DNA of 64,000 bases from Deltaproteobacteria bacterium (GCA_021780695.1 JAJXYD010000001.1:186001-250000); one strand, 5' to 3'; positions 1 through 8,150 are shown, counted from the first letter of the stretch. Made by a program: numbers and translations. Notes: generated by a model from the letters alone, not told the origin.

Positions 1-555
1 AAGTGCCTTTTTTGTTCCACCTGCGCTGCCGCATGCCCGACGGGGGCCATAGAGTTTACAGACGGCTACCGTATGGCCGAATCCTTGCGCGAAAACCTTA
101 TCGTCGGTCCGGAGTCTCAAGGAACCGAGCGAGGTATAGACGTAAAAGCGCATCGTTTTTTTGCTAAATCCCTCAAGCTCCGCCAGGTTAGCGCCGGAGG
201 GTGTAATGCGTGCGAAGCCGATACGAACGTGCTTGGAACCGTCGGATGGGATCTTGGACGTTTTGGTATTCAGTTTGTAGCCTCTCCCAGGCATGCCGAC
301 GGTCTGCTTATAACCGGGCCTGTTCCTGAAAACATGAGGCTGGCCCTGCTAAAAACCTACCGGGCCGTGCCGGAACCAAAGGTGGTTGTTGTGGTTGGCG
401 CGTGCGCCATATCCGGGGGGGTGTTCGCCGGTCACGAAGAAGTCCATAACGGGGCCGCCGGCCTTTTACCTGTAGACCTCTTCATTCCAGGCTGTCCTCC
501 GAGCCCTCTGACAATCCTTGACGGTCTTTTGCGACTAACGGGGCGGATCGGCTGA
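1..555 (+). CDS. NuoB-like / group 4 [NiFe] hydrogenase small subunit with N-terminal ferredoxin motif (5' partial)
   Basis: The frame is open from base 1, so the gene begins before the window. The first residues carry a ferredoxin signature (CLFCSTC...CP, residues 2-12), the second half of a 4Fe-4S domain. The rest is the 20-kDa subunit fold shared by NuoB and the small subunits of energy-converting hydrogenases (HycG/HyfI/EchC type). The cysteines that hold the proximal 4Fe-4S cluster are visible: GCNACE, VVGACA and PGCPPSP. In these complexes the subunit passes electrons to or from the quinone or NiFe site at the cytoplasmic face of the membrane. A ferredoxin domain fused to a NuoB-like domain favours a hydrogenase or hydrogenase-related complex over true complex I. 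The upstream genes that would decide this lie outside the window. The gene ends 29 bp before a convergent gene. Confidence 0.85.
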   Translation, partial: KCLFCSTCAAACPTGAIEFTDGYRMAESLRENLIVGPESQGTERGIDVKAHRFFAKSLKLRQVSAGGCNACEADTNVLGTVGWDLGRFGIQFVASPRHADGLLITGPVPENMRLALLKTYRAVPEPKVVVVVGACAISGGVFAGHEEVHNGAAGLLPVDLFIPGCPPSPLTILDGLLRLTGRIG

Positions 556-583
556 GAGTGTTGCGTTGGAATCCCCGGCGGGT

Positions 584-1228
584 TTAAGCGGCAGAGTCTT
601 TTAGCCGGGGTAAAAACTCGTCTACCTTCATAATGCGGACCCCCATATTGGCCATATCCAGGAGGTTGGCTTCATGGACTTCCGGTGTCTGAGCCGCTGT
701 GGCATCCCGCAGCAAAACAACGTTATAGCCGTAGGCAATCGCATCGGTTACCGTAGCGCGGATGCAGTTGGGAGTTTGAATACCGCAAATAACGATCGTA
801 GCGGCCCCGAGCCTTGTGAGAATCGTTTCCAGATCGGTGCGGAAAAAAGCGCTGAAACGCGAGCCCCTGACAACGATTTCGCCCTCCATGGGCTTTAAGT
901 CGTCCAATATCGCAGAGCCCGTTGTCCCCTCCACGAGAAAGGGATTTTTCCTAAACATCTCGATTCTGAATCTTTCCACATCTATACCGTCGGCCCGATG
1001 TACTCTTCTTTTGTGAATTACGGGCAGTCCAAGGCTTCTGTAGCTATCCAAAACGCCTCTTATTGCCGAAACGATCGACCGACCGGCAGGCACCATGTCC
1101 ATCGCATCGTTTTGCATGTGGATAATAAGGAGCGGAGCTGAACGGCTGCCGAGGGGGGCAGGAGCCTCTACAGGAAAGGGAGCCGCTAAAGTTTCTGTTT
1201 GCAACCGATTGGAGGAGGTTGAGCCCAT
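584..1228 (-). CDS. Isochorismatase-fold cysteine hydrolase with altered active site
   Basis: The 214-residue protein has the isochorismatase/nicotinamidase fold: the first strand LLIIHMQND, the region SRFSAFFRTDL, and the nucleophile segment GIQTPNCIRATVTDA with its Cys. The family triad is Asp-Lys-Cys. Here the Asp that normally precedes the MQND-type motif is His, and the Lys that normally stands two residues before R-[FY]-S-A-F is Gly. Only the Cys is clearly kept. An N-terminal extension of about 30 residues precedes the first strand. The gene is the last of a minus-strand run starting with the NIL-ferredoxin gene near 4910. Substrate unknown; it may be non-catalytic or use a different chemistry. 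Confidence 0.8.
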   Translation of the reverse strand: MGSTSSNRLQTETLAAPFPVEAPAPLGSRSAPLLIIHMQNDAMDMVPAGRSIVSAIRGVLDSYRSLGLPVIHKRRVHRADGIDVERFRIEMFRKNPFLVEGTTGSAILDDLKPMEGEIVVRGSRFSAFFRTDLETILTRLGAATIVICGIQTPNCIRATVTDAIAYGYNVVLLRDATAAQTPEVHEANLLDMANMGVRIMKVDEFLPRLKDSAA

Positions 1229-1239
1229 AGGAACTCCTC

Positions 1240-1509
1240 TCAGTGAATCGTGGGTCTTTCATCTTCGGATTTTACGATCTTTAGATAGACTTTTGGGGGT
1301 GCTTTTTTAGCGCGAGCGCCGCGCTGCCTTGGGGGCATACGGCCCCCGAGGTGCGCTCTTAAAAAATTTATGGCTTCAAGGGCAGGTCTTGCCAGAAGAA
1401 CCAATCCACAGCATGTGGCGGCAAGCGCCGTTTTCATGTGGTCGGCCGAGGCAAGAAAACCAGTATATAGCAAAGTTATTCCGAAAAAGGTCAGTATCGC
1501 AGAAATCAT
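1240..1509 (-). CDS. Small membrane protein, hypothetical
   Basis: This 89-residue frame has two hydrophobic segments (about residues 2-19 and 28-42) followed by a basic, proline-containing cytoplasmic-looking tail (RQRGARAKKAPPK). I recognise no family. It sits 11 bp upstream of the isochorismatase-like gene and 68 bp downstream of the DoxX/MauE gene, on the same strand, and fits a membrane-associated redox operon. Support is its membrane-protein composition and its position in an otherwise empty stretch. Confidence 0.5.
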   Translation of the reverse strand: MISAILTFFGITLLYTGFLASADHMKTALAATCCGLVLLARPALEAINFLRAHLGGRMPPRQRGARAKKAPPKVYLKIVKSEDERPTIH

Positions 1510-1577
1510 AAAAACACGCTCTAAACTAGTTCCAACATATCTGTTGTCGGATTCGGCGGCCCTGTCGGCGAGAGTTC

Positions 1578-2075
1578 TCAGCTACCAGGCCTTGCCGCTC
1601 CGCCGCCGGGGCTCGTTAAGGCTTTGAACTTTTTCATAACCTCCAACCTGTCATAATTATAAATATGGAGAGCGAATACAAGCAGCACCGCGTCTTCGAA
1701 AACCTTTTTCCACCCTATCGGTTCCCCACCGGCCGCAAAACAGCCGCAGGAGATCTGGGCGCCGCGGTACATGTTTATGAGGATCATCACCTCGAACATC
1801 ACCAGGAGCAGGGCGATCATTACGACAGAGGCACGCGATTTGAACCGCATGATCAAAAATAGGCCCGTAATAAACTCGATCCAGGGCAGCATGACGGCCC
1901 CAAGATTGATGGCTATGTAGGGGACAATCCGATAATCGGCGATAGATTGCGCAAAATTCCCGGGATGGGCGATCTTGCCAAGGCTTGCGTAGATAAAGAA
2001 GGCCCCGAGTAAAACCCTGAGGACCAAAGAAAGATACTGGCTTGTTAACGCGCGCTTCATAATGCCGGGAATCAT
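1578..2075 (-). CDS. DoxX/MauE-family membrane protein
   Basis: The 165-residue protein has four predicted membrane helices (about residues 13-32, 52-76, 82-101 and 124-140) and the short motif SCGCF at residues 109-113. That CxC pair next to the third helix is typical of MauE-like members of the DoxX family, which are linked to disulfide or thiol redox chemistry at the membrane. Its start overlaps the stop of the upstream gene by 4 bp (ATGA), so the two are probably translationally coupled. With the thioredoxin-like protein and the rhodanese fusion it suggests a membrane thiol-redox module. The electron partner is unknown. Confidence 0.8.
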   Translation of the reverse strand: MIPGIMKRALTSQYLSLVLRVLLGAFFIYASLGKIAHPGNFAQSIADYRIVPYIAINLGAVMLPWIEFITGLFLIMRFKSRASVVMIALLLVMFEVMILINMYRGAQISCGCFAAGGEPIGWKKVFEDAVLLVFALHIYNYDRLEVMKKFKALTSPGGGAARPGS

Positions 2076-2980
2076 CGGGAACCCTTCTTTACGACCGGAT
2101 AGCCGCTTTTCTGCCAGGCTTTGAGGCCGCCTTCCAAAACCCTCACGTTATTGTAGCCGCGCAGCATCAGCTTTTGAGCGGTTAGCAGGTCATAGGGGGC
2201 GCTGATAGTGCTACCGTAAAGCACAACGATGATGTTTTTGTTATCCTGTGGAAAACCCGCCATGTACATGATGTCGAATTGGGCGGGAGGCAGGTTGAAC
2301 GCCCCTTTTATGTGTTCGAGATTATAGAAGCTGATCGGCATCGCGTCCACTATCAGGGCTTTTTTCTGCATGTAGTCCTGCATGGCTTTTGAGACGCTGA
2401 TCCCCGGAACCGGCCTGGGCCTGGCTGGAATAAGTCGAATGCCTTGAGGATTTAAGAAATTAAAGGACAGACCCAAAAAGATGCTTATGCCGATTACGAT
2501 GATGTAGTCATACCAAGATCCTGCCGATGATTTTAACAACTCATCGGATTCTTCCTCGATGATCTTCTCGTTTTTGAGAAGCCATTCGCGCATTTCACGT
2601 AAAAATTTTTTCGACAATTGCGGGTAGTCGTGAAGGATCTGCTCGAAACGTTCGCGCGGGACCACAAGCAGGCGCGTTTCAACCAAACTTTCGGCGTTGG
2701 CTGTGCGTGTCTCATCGGTTAGAAGAGACATCTCGCCAAAATGCTCGCTGGGACCGAGGATGGAAAATTCCCTCTCGGCCCGGTTTTTAAGTTTTACGAA
2801 TATTCTGACTTGGCCGGAGCCGATAATATAGAAGGCATCCGGAGGGTCTCCGGCCTTAAAGATAGCCTCGTTCGCCCCCACGCTCCTTATTTGCAGCGTT
2901 CGTGCGAGCTCGGCTATCTCTTGGTCCGGTAGATCCCGAAAGACAGAGTTTTTCAGTATACTTTGAACTTCTATGTCCAT
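2072..2980 (-). CDS. Cyclic-nucleotide-binding domain / transmembrane / rhodanese fusion, rhodanese Cys absent
   Basis: Three parts are visible in 302 residues. Residues 8-125 form a cNMP-binding domain (GEMSLLTDETRTANA is the phosphate-binding cassette). Residues 158-175 form one transmembrane helix. Residues 193-298 form a rhodanese domain ending in NVRVLEGGLKAW. In active rhodaneses the loop after the central strand starts with the catalytic Cys; here the strand reads VVLYGSTIS, so Gly256 occupies that position. The rhodanese domain is therefore probably a binding or structural module. If the helix is a simple anchor, the two domains lie on opposite sides of the membrane, which would suit transmembrane signalling. 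The gene starts 9 bp after the redoxin gene and overlaps the DoxX/MauE gene by 4 bp. Confidence 0.85.
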   Translation of the reverse strand: MDIEVQSILKNSVFRDLPDQEIAELARTLQIRSVGANEAIFKAGDPPDAFYIIGSGQVRIFVKLKNRAEREFSILGPSEHFGEMSLLTDETRTANAESLVETRLLVVPRERFEQILHDYPQLSKKFLREMREWLLKNEKIIEEESDELLKSSAGSWYDYIIVIGISIFLGLSFNFLNPQGIRLIPARPRPVPGISVSKAMQDYMQKKALIVDAMPISFYNLEHIKGAFNLPPAQFDIMYMAGFPQDNKNIIVVLYGSTISAPYDLLTAQKLMLRGYNNVRVLEGGLKAWQKSGYPVVKKGSR

Positions 2981-2989
2981 GGGTTGGCG

Positions 2990-3562
2990 TCAGTTCTTGT
3001 TTGCTAGTTCTGCAATCTTACTGGCGAATCCGTCTGCGCTCCAAATGAGGCCGATGTGGCTGTCAAGGACTTTCCCTGTGGCGCACGAAACAATCAGAGT
3101 CGTAGGGGTGGGCAAATCTCCCATGGCCATTCCTACTCCGGTTGTGTCGTTTAGCATGGGGAAGGCTACCTTGTGCTGCTGCTTAAATGCGTCTAACTGG
3201 GAACCGGAGTTGGCGATTCCTATGGCCAGAAACTTTACCTGGGAGGCCAGTTGGGGATTTTGCTGGATGGTATTGTATATTTCGTTCATCTTGCCGGCAT
3301 TTAAAGAGCAGTATTCGCACAGGGCGCTCATAATCTCGACTACGGCTACTTTGGCCTTTATATCGGTGACTTTAAAAGGCCTTACGGAACTGAGGCCATA
3401 ATACTTCGCCTGTTGGAGGGAATCGGGTGCCGGGAAGGTTATATTGCCCTTCTCGAAATGTTTGTCCACATTGTAGCCGAAAGCCGCGCCGGTTCGGGGC
3501 AGCAAAAAAATCAACGAACAGATTAGGAACTGGCATATTACCGCGAATTGCAATTTCTTCAT
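2990..3562 (-). CDS. Exported thioredoxin-like (TlpA/redoxin family) protein
   Basis: The protein has 190 residues, starting with a signal peptide (MKKLQFAVI..., hydrophobic to about residue 22, cleavage near TGA-AFG). A thioredoxin fold follows with the redox motif CEYC at residues 82-85, preceded by a strand VAVVEIMSAL, and the cis-proline region LPTPTTLIV. The motif and export signal point to a periplasmic or membrane-tethered thiol oxidoreductase. It lies 19 bp downstream of the IF-2-like gene and 9 bp upstream of the cNMP/rhodanese gene, in an operon with a DoxX/MauE protein. Its target is unknown. Confidence 0.85.
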   Translation of the reverse strand: MKKLQFAVICQFLICSLIFLLPRTGAAFGYNVDKHFEKGNITFPAPDSLQQAKYYGLSSVRPFKVTDIKAKVAVVEIMSALCEYCSLNAGKMNEIYNTIQQNPQLASQVKFLAIGIANSGSQLDAFKQQHKVAFPMLNDTTGVGMAMGDLPTPTTLIVSCATGKVLDSHIGLIWSADGFASKIAELANKN

Positions 3563-3581
3563 CTTCCCTCACTCCATTTTA

Positions 3582-4316
3582 TTAAGATTGCACATGAAGA
3601 ATACCCCCGCTGGGAGACCATCTTTCTTTCCTGCGGACTATTTCGTCGTAGCACTCTATGAAATCGCCCGGCTTGCCAAAAGTGGAGCCCAGAATCTGCA
3701 CTCCAACCTGCTGGCCGGCTCTTGCCTCCTTAACCTGGTTTTTTTCAATCTGAAGCGATTCGATTCTTGAACTGTGCACAGGTCCCATGGCCGTAACGAC
3801 ACGAAAACGCTTGCCTACCTGCAAAGAGCCTTGCACAACATTGCATCCCAGTATGACGCCTCCCTTTCGGGATTTAAAAGTCGCTACCACTTCGCATTTG
3901 CCGATTATGTTATCTTCTATTCTGGTCGGGGCCATGGTTGCCGCGATTGCCGCCAAATCTTCGCCCAGCTTGTAGATCACTTTGTAGAGGCGAACCTCGA
4001 CCCGGTGTTGCTTTATCCACTGCTCGAGCCTGGGGACAACTTCGACGTTAAGCCCCACAACAAGGCCGCTGCCGCTCAACGCCATCAGCAGGTCCTGTTT
4101 TGTTACGTCGCCCACTCCCGAAAGGATCACCTCTATTTGTGCCTCCGGGACCTCGATTTTAGAAATCAGAGAACAAACGGCCTCAACGCTTCCCATGGTA
4201 TCGCACTTAACTGCCAGCTCGATTACGGGCCTCGTCTCTTTTTGACCGGATTCCATGATGGAGCCTTTCACCTTTAAACCATTTGCTAAATTATTGAAAT
4301 GCTTTTTTTCACTCAT
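3582..4316 (-). CDS. Stand-alone IF-2 C-terminal region (domains III and IV) without a GTPase domain
   Basis: All 244 residues align with the C-terminal half of translation initiation factor IF-2. Residues about 28-125 match domain III (IF-2: ADVQGSVEAL; here CDTMGSVEAV; also SGVGDVTKQD and VRLYKVIY). Residues about 130-235 match domain IV/C2 (GKCEVVATFKSRKGGVILGC, EARAGQQVG, PGDFIECY). The G domain (GHVDHGKT, NKID) and the N-terminal region are absent. The ATG has a plausible ribosome binding site (GGAG about 8 nt upstream), and no IF-2-like frame lies upstream, so this is not a truncated end of a neighbouring infB. In IF-2 the C2 domain binds fMet-tRNA. What the isolated module does in a redox operon is unknown; translation or tRNA-linked regulation is only inference. 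Confidence 0.85.
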   Translation of the reverse strand: MSEKKHFNNLANGLKVKGSIMESGQKETRPVIELAVKCDTMGSVEAVCSLISKIEVPEAQIEVILSGVGDVTKQDLLMALSGSGLVVGLNVEVVPRLEQWIKQHRVEVRLYKVIYKLGEDLAAIAATMAPTRIEDNIIGKCEVVATFKSRKGGVILGCNVVQGSLQVGKRFRVVTAMGPVHSSRIESLQIEKNQVKEARAGQQVGVQILGSTFGKPGDFIECYDEIVRRKERWSPSGGILHVQS

Positions 4317-4487
4317 TGGCGAACTCCATCCCCGATCTGGACTAAATTCGACCTGGAAATGAGCTTACATTCCCCCAATTTAAGACCGGCGGGAGGCACA
4401 GACCACCACCCCTGCCGCCCGCGCCGGCTTCAAAGGTAATCACGGCTGCCCTGTTGCGCGCCGATGGCTTCTTATCCTCTGTTTCTC

Positions 4488-4910
4488 TCAGGCGATGGCC
4501 TTGTCGAATGTTACGATCATCGCTCTTACAGGGCATGTCTTAACGCACAATTCGCAGGCGCTGCACAGTTCGGTTTCGAACTCCACCTCCATCTGCGGCC
4601 TTACCACGTGGAGCGCCCCGGTCGGACACACCGCCGTGCAGGCTCCGCACTGACAACACCTTTGCTCATCGCGGCGAATCCCCTGGCCAACGGGTTCAAC
4701 TTGAACACCCGCCTCTTCGAGGTAGCGCAACCCCTTGTCAAAGTCCTCCGAGGTTCCGCGCAACTCCAAGACCAGCATTCCCTCTTTTCTCGGAAATATC
4801 TGCGCCTTTAAAATATTGAAATCGAGGTTGCAGTCACGCACCAGGCTGGTGATTATGGGCTTATCGACAATTTCTCTGGGAAATCTTAAAACGAGTCTTC
4901 TTGAATGCAT
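4488..4910 (-). CDS. NIL domain / 2x[4Fe-4S] ferredoxin
   Basis: A NIL domain (residues 1-75) is followed by two 4Fe-4S motifs: CCQCGACTAVCP (about 84-95) and CSACELCVKTCP (about 115-126). NIL-ferredoxins of this architecture in anaerobes have been tied to sulfur transfer in homocysteine formation from aspartate semialdehyde, together with a DUF39 partner. No DUF39 gene is in this window, so that role is only an assignment by family. A good Shine-Dalgarno (AAGGA) precedes the ATG. It is the first gene of the minus-strand run down to 584, separated from the IF-2-like gene by 171 bp. Confidence 0.9.
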   Translation of the reverse strand: MHSRRLVLRFPREIVDKPIITSLVRDCNLDFNILKAQIFPRKEGMLVLELRGTSEDFDKGLRYLEEAGVQVEPVGQGIRRDEQRCCQCGACTAVCPTGALHVVRPQMEVEFETELCSACELCVKTCPVRAMIVTFDKAIA

Positions 4911-5049
4911 CTTTTTGTCCTTCCTTGGTTCGAATATAGTAAAATAACATTCCGGGTTAAAACTCCAAGGTTTTTTCTGGTCTTTTTCGGGTTCGTTAAC
5001 CGATTCCGCCGGTTCTCTATCCTATTTATCGTTATAGTCTCTTTAACTC

Positions 5050-5079
5050 TTGACCCCTGAGATGGCAAAAAGATATATA
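5050..5079 (+). promoter_or_regulatory. Putative sigma-70 promoter of the Rrf2 gene
   Basis: A -35 TTGACC (5050-5055) and a -10 TATATA (5074-5079) are separated by 18 bp and lie 50 bp upstream of the Rrf2-family ATG. Rrf2/IscR proteins often repress their own promoter, so an operator may overlap, but I cannot define one by eye. Confidence 0.5.
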
Positions 5080-5128
5080 AATTTCCCTTGTTTTGATCTT
5101 TATTCACCGCCGTCCCTGAAAGGTGCGC

Positions 5129-5581
5129 ATGAAGCTCTCGACTAGAAGCAGATATGGAGTCCGGTTGATGCTCGATTTGGCTTTCCATGCCGAAAAGGGG
5201 CCTGTGCGGCTCGGAACTGTGGCCGAAAGGCAGGGTATAGGTGTAAAATATCTCGAGCAGATCGCAAGGTCTCTTACAAAGGCCAATTTACTGAGAAGCG
5301 TGCGCGGGCCCAAAGGGGGCCGTCAGCTGGCCAGAGCTCCCCAGGATATTAACCTTGCCGAGATCGTGATGCTTTTGGAAGGCGGCCTGAAACTGACCGA
5401 TTGCATCGCTAAAACCTGGGTATGCGAGCACACGGAGCAATGTGCCGCGAGGATTCTTTGGGCCGAGGTCTCCCAGGCTGTTGTCGAAAAGTTGCAAGCG
5501 ATCAGCCTGAAAGACCTTATGGAAAAGGCTCAGGCACTGAGCAGTCCTGAAGAGTGTGCAAATCGCGACGGCAAGCCTTGA
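5129..5581 (+). CDS. Rrf2-family (IscR-like) transcriptional regulator
   Basis: The N-terminal winged helix is typical of Rrf2 (MKLSTRSRYGVRLMLDLA, then a recognition region with KYLEQI and RGPKGGR). Three cysteines in the pattern DC-x6-C-x5-C (DCIAKTWVCEHTEQC) match the 2Fe-2S ligands of IscR, so the protein may sense Fe-S status or redox state. I chose the ATG at 5129 over a GTG at 5123 because GAAAGG sits 6 nt before the ATG. It precedes nadA by 58 bp; quinolinate synthase is itself a 4Fe-4S enzyme, so control of nadA is plausible but not shown. Confidence 0.9.
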   Translation: MKLSTRSRYGVRLMLDLAFHAEKGPVRLGTVAERQGIGVKYLEQIARSLTKANLLRSVRGPKGGRQLARAPQDINLAEIVMLLEGGLKLTDCIAKTWVCEHTEQCAARILWAEVSQAVVEKLQAISLKDLMEKAQALSSPEECANRDGKP

Positions 5582-5639
5582 TCGCCGGCAAAAAAGCCGT
5601 CGTGCCGGCCGGTTTTATCAATGGAAAAGGTGTTGTAAA

Positions 5640-6692
5640 ATGAAGGAAGCGCGTCTTAGCGACGAGGAATTGATCGAAAAGATCCGGGCCAGGAAAGAAG
5701 AGCTCGGAAGTCGGCTCCTGATCTTATCCCACCATTATCAGAGAAAAGAGATCGTTGCTCTGGGAGACTTCATTGGCGACTCTTTCGAGCTCTCCAGAAA
5801 GGCCGCGCAAGACCGGGAATGCCGATACATTGTTTTTTGCGGTGTCCACTTCATGGCGCAGAGCGCCGCCATTCTGGCAAACCCTCAGCAGGTTGTCCAA
5901 ATTCCCGATGAAGAGGCCGGGTGCCGAATGGCTGATATGGCTGATATTTATACGGTTGGCTCGGCGTACCGGCAACTCGAGGCTCTCCTGGGGTCTGGGG
6001 AGGTAATTCCCGTAGCCTATATGAACTCGGAGGCCGATCTTAAGGCATTTTGCGGAGAAAACTCAGGCATTGTCTGCACCTCCTCAAATGCGGATAAGGC
6101 TCTCAAATGGGCCTTTGAGCGGGCGCAAAAGGTTTTGTTTTTTCCCGACAGGCATCTTGGTCACAACACCGGCTTCGGTCTTGGGCTATCTGCCGAACAG
6201 ATGCTCGTCTGGTCGCCGGACAAGCCTTTGGGCGGAAACGACCCGGATGCCCTAAAACGGGCGCGCCTTATTCTTTGGGACGGTTTTTGCCATGTGCACA
6301 CAAGGTTTACCTGCGACCACATTAAGCAAAGACGCGCCCGGTTTCCCGAAGCCAAAATAATCGTTCACCCCGAATGCCCGAGGGAAGTGGTGGCTATGGC
6401 CGACGCCTTCGGTTCGACCAGCCGCATAGAAAAATATGTCAAAGAGGCTCCTTCCGGCTCGACGATAATCATTGGTACCGAAATAAACCTGATCGAAAGG
6501 CTCGCCTTGGCATACCCGGATAAAAAAGTGCTCGACCTGGATCGCTCCCTTTGTCCCAACATGTTCAAGATAAACCTTGCAAATCTTTTCGAGACCCTCG
6601 AACACCTGGGCGAGATGAACGTCGTGCGGGTTGACGAGGCTATAAAGGCCGGCGCACGAGTTGCCCTGGACCGTATGCTCTCTTTGGCATAG
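5640..6692 (+). CDS. nadA: Quinolinate synthase A
   Basis: NadA condenses iminoaspartate with dihydroxyacetone phosphate to quinolinate in NAD synthesis. The protein (350 residues) has the family start LILSHHYQ, the segments GDSFELS and VFCGVHFMA, and the three cluster cysteines in their usual contexts: EEAGCRMAD, GIVCTSSN and HPECPREV. The ATG at 5640 is preceded by AAAAGG; a longer open frame reaching back into the Rrf2 gene is not homologous. No nadB or nadC is in the window. Confidence 0.95.
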   Translation: MKEARLSDEELIEKIRARKEELGSRLLILSHHYQRKEIVALGDFIGDSFELSRKAAQDRECRYIVFCGVHFMAQSAAILANPQQVVQIPDEEAGCRMADMADIYTVGSAYRQLEALLGSGEVIPVAYMNSEADLKAFCGENSGIVCTSSNADKALKWAFERAQKVLFFPDRHLGHNTGFGLGLSAEQMLVWSPDKPLGGNDPDALKRARLILWDGFCHVHTRFTCDHIKQRRARFPEAKIIVHPECPREVVAMADAFGSTSRIEKYVKEAPSGSTIIIGTEINLIERLALAYPDKKVLDLDRSLCPNMFKINLANLFETLEHLGEMNVVRVDEAIKAGARVALDRMLSLA

Positions 6693-6740
6693 ACGGTTCA
6701 TTTCTTTATTGCGTCTTCCTTTTTGAAAGTTTTAAATACG

Positions 6741-7346
6741 ATGTTTAGGATGCTTCAGCCTCTCGTGCTGGCTTCGCAATCTCCGCGAAGAAAAAGTCTG
6801 CTTCACTCCGCGGGCGTGTCTTTCCAGGTGCGCCCAAGTCGTATAGTCGAACCGGTCCCGCTGGAAGGCAGCCTGGAGCCGGGAGGCCCCTGCGAAGTCG
6901 CTAAAAAATGCGCATGCCTCAAAACTCAAGCCGTGGGGATCGATTTCCCCTTCGCCCGGGTGCTTGGCGCCGACACACTAGTTGTCCTGGAAGGGGCCAT
7001 TTTCGGAAAGCCCCGGGATGCGGCCCACGCTGTCGCAATGCTCCAAAGCCTTAGCGGCAGGGATCACCAGGTTATTACCGGTATATGTCTTGCCGGACCT
7101 TCGGATAGAGTCCCAAGGGTTTTTTCCGTAACAACTCGGGTTACCTTTAAAAGGCTTACCAGTGCTGAAATAGAGGCATATGTCAAAACCGGTGAGCCAA
7201 TGGACAAGGCGGGAGCATACGGCATCCAGGATAGAGGGGCCTTTCTCGTCCGCTCCATTGAAGGCTCTTATACCAACGTGGTCGGTCTGCCTCTTTGCGA
7301 AACAATCGATTGGCTGATGGAGGATGGCATTATCCAGCCGGTGTGA
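6741..7346 (+). CDS. maf: Maf-family nucleoside triphosphate pyrophosphatase
   Basis: This is a Maf/Ham1-superfamily enzyme that hydrolyses nucleotides to monophosphates. Motifs: LASQSPRRKSLL at the start, GADTLVVLEG, KPRDAAHAVAMLQSLSGRDHQV, GAYGIQDRG and YTNVVGLPL. The last segment resembles the YhdE (dTTP/UTP) type more than the m7GTP type. Start codons at 6741 or 6750 are both possible; I use 6741. The 3' end overlaps the convergent Smr gene by 17 bp. Confidence 0.92.
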   Translation: MFRMLQPLVLASQSPRRKSLLHSAGVSFQVRPSRIVEPVPLEGSLEPGGPCEVAKKCACLKTQAVGIDFPFARVLGADTLVVLEGAIFGKPRDAAHAVAMLQSLSGRDHQVITGICLAGPSDRVPRVFSVTTRVTFKRLTSAEIEAYVKTGEPMDKAGAYGIQDRGAFLVRSIEGSYTNVVGLPLCETIDWLMEDGIIQPV

Positions 7347-8091
7347 TGAGCGGCCCCTTGTCCCCGTTTTTGCGCAGCAAAACGTAAAAGGCTCCCCAAC
7401 CGCCGTCGCAGGGGCGAGCGCTCGCGAATGCCATGACCACTCTTTTTAATGGGGCGCGCATGAGTTGGCTCACAAGGTTTTTTTTTAACACTGGTTCCCT
7501 GTCTTTGGAATTTAACCCCCTTCCGACGATTATCAGTACGCATCTTCTCCGTGCGGCAAATGACTCCATGAGAAACTCGCGCACCTCTTCTTTGGCCTCG
7601 CTTCTGTTCAGCCCGTGCAGGTCAAGGTGTCCCTGCGGGCTGAAATAGCCCTCTCGCAGTTTTTTTAAGATCTCGGGGCAAATCCCCAAAATTGCGCCGT
7701 CGATGTATTCATCTGAGTTGGAAAGCTCGAAGGGACCCTCTCCGGCGATAAGCTCGACAAGTTGGGCGTACGCCTTATTTTCCTCTTCGGCCCCAAAAAG
7801 GGGAGCTTTGCGTGAGGGGCGAAGACGGACCTTTTCTGAGGGTCTTGTGCGTAGAGGTATCACATCGGTCATCGCCTTGCAAAATAGCATGCGATCATCG
7901 GTTTCTCCTTTAATCTTGTCTATATAGAATTCCGGCTTTTCCTGTTGCGGAGTCAAAGGGGCTTTGCGGGTGGAAAAATTTAACCCAAACAGTTGATCTA
8001 ACTCCTGGAACGGAGTATAGAAACCGGAAGGCGGCTCTTGCCGTGTGGACCGGCCCACAGGTTGGAAATTTTTGCCCTTGTGTTTGTTCAT
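7330..8091 (-). CDS. Smr-domain protein
   Basis: The C-terminal third holds a Smr domain: HLDLHGLNRSEAKEEV (the LDLHG motif), CVLIIVGRGLNS and a terminal GGWGAFYVLLRK. Smr domains are small nuclease modules related to the C-terminus of MutS2 and occur stand-alone in proteobacteria. The first 130 residues are charged and low in recognisable motifs (FQELDQLFGLN near the start). The protein has 253 residues. It converges on maf (17-bp overlap) and diverges from the RNase D gene across 59 bp. Confidence 0.88.
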   Translation of the reverse strand: MNKHKGKNFQPVGRSTRQEPPSGFYTPFQELDQLFGLNFSTRKAPLTPQQEKPEFYIDKIKGETDDRMLFCKAMTDVIPLRTRPSEKVRLRPSRKAPLFGAEEENKAYAQLVELIAGEGPFELSNSDEYIDGAILGICPEILKKLREGYFSPQGHLDLHGLNRSEAKEEVREFLMESFAARRRCVLIIVGRGLNSKDREPVLKKNLVSQLMRAPLKRVVMAFASARPCDGGWGAFYVLLRKNGDKGPLITPAG

Positions 8092-8150
8092 ATCGGCCTC
8101 GTTTTCCTGTCTAAAAATAACATAGGAGAAAAAGGCGGAAAAGCTTCATC

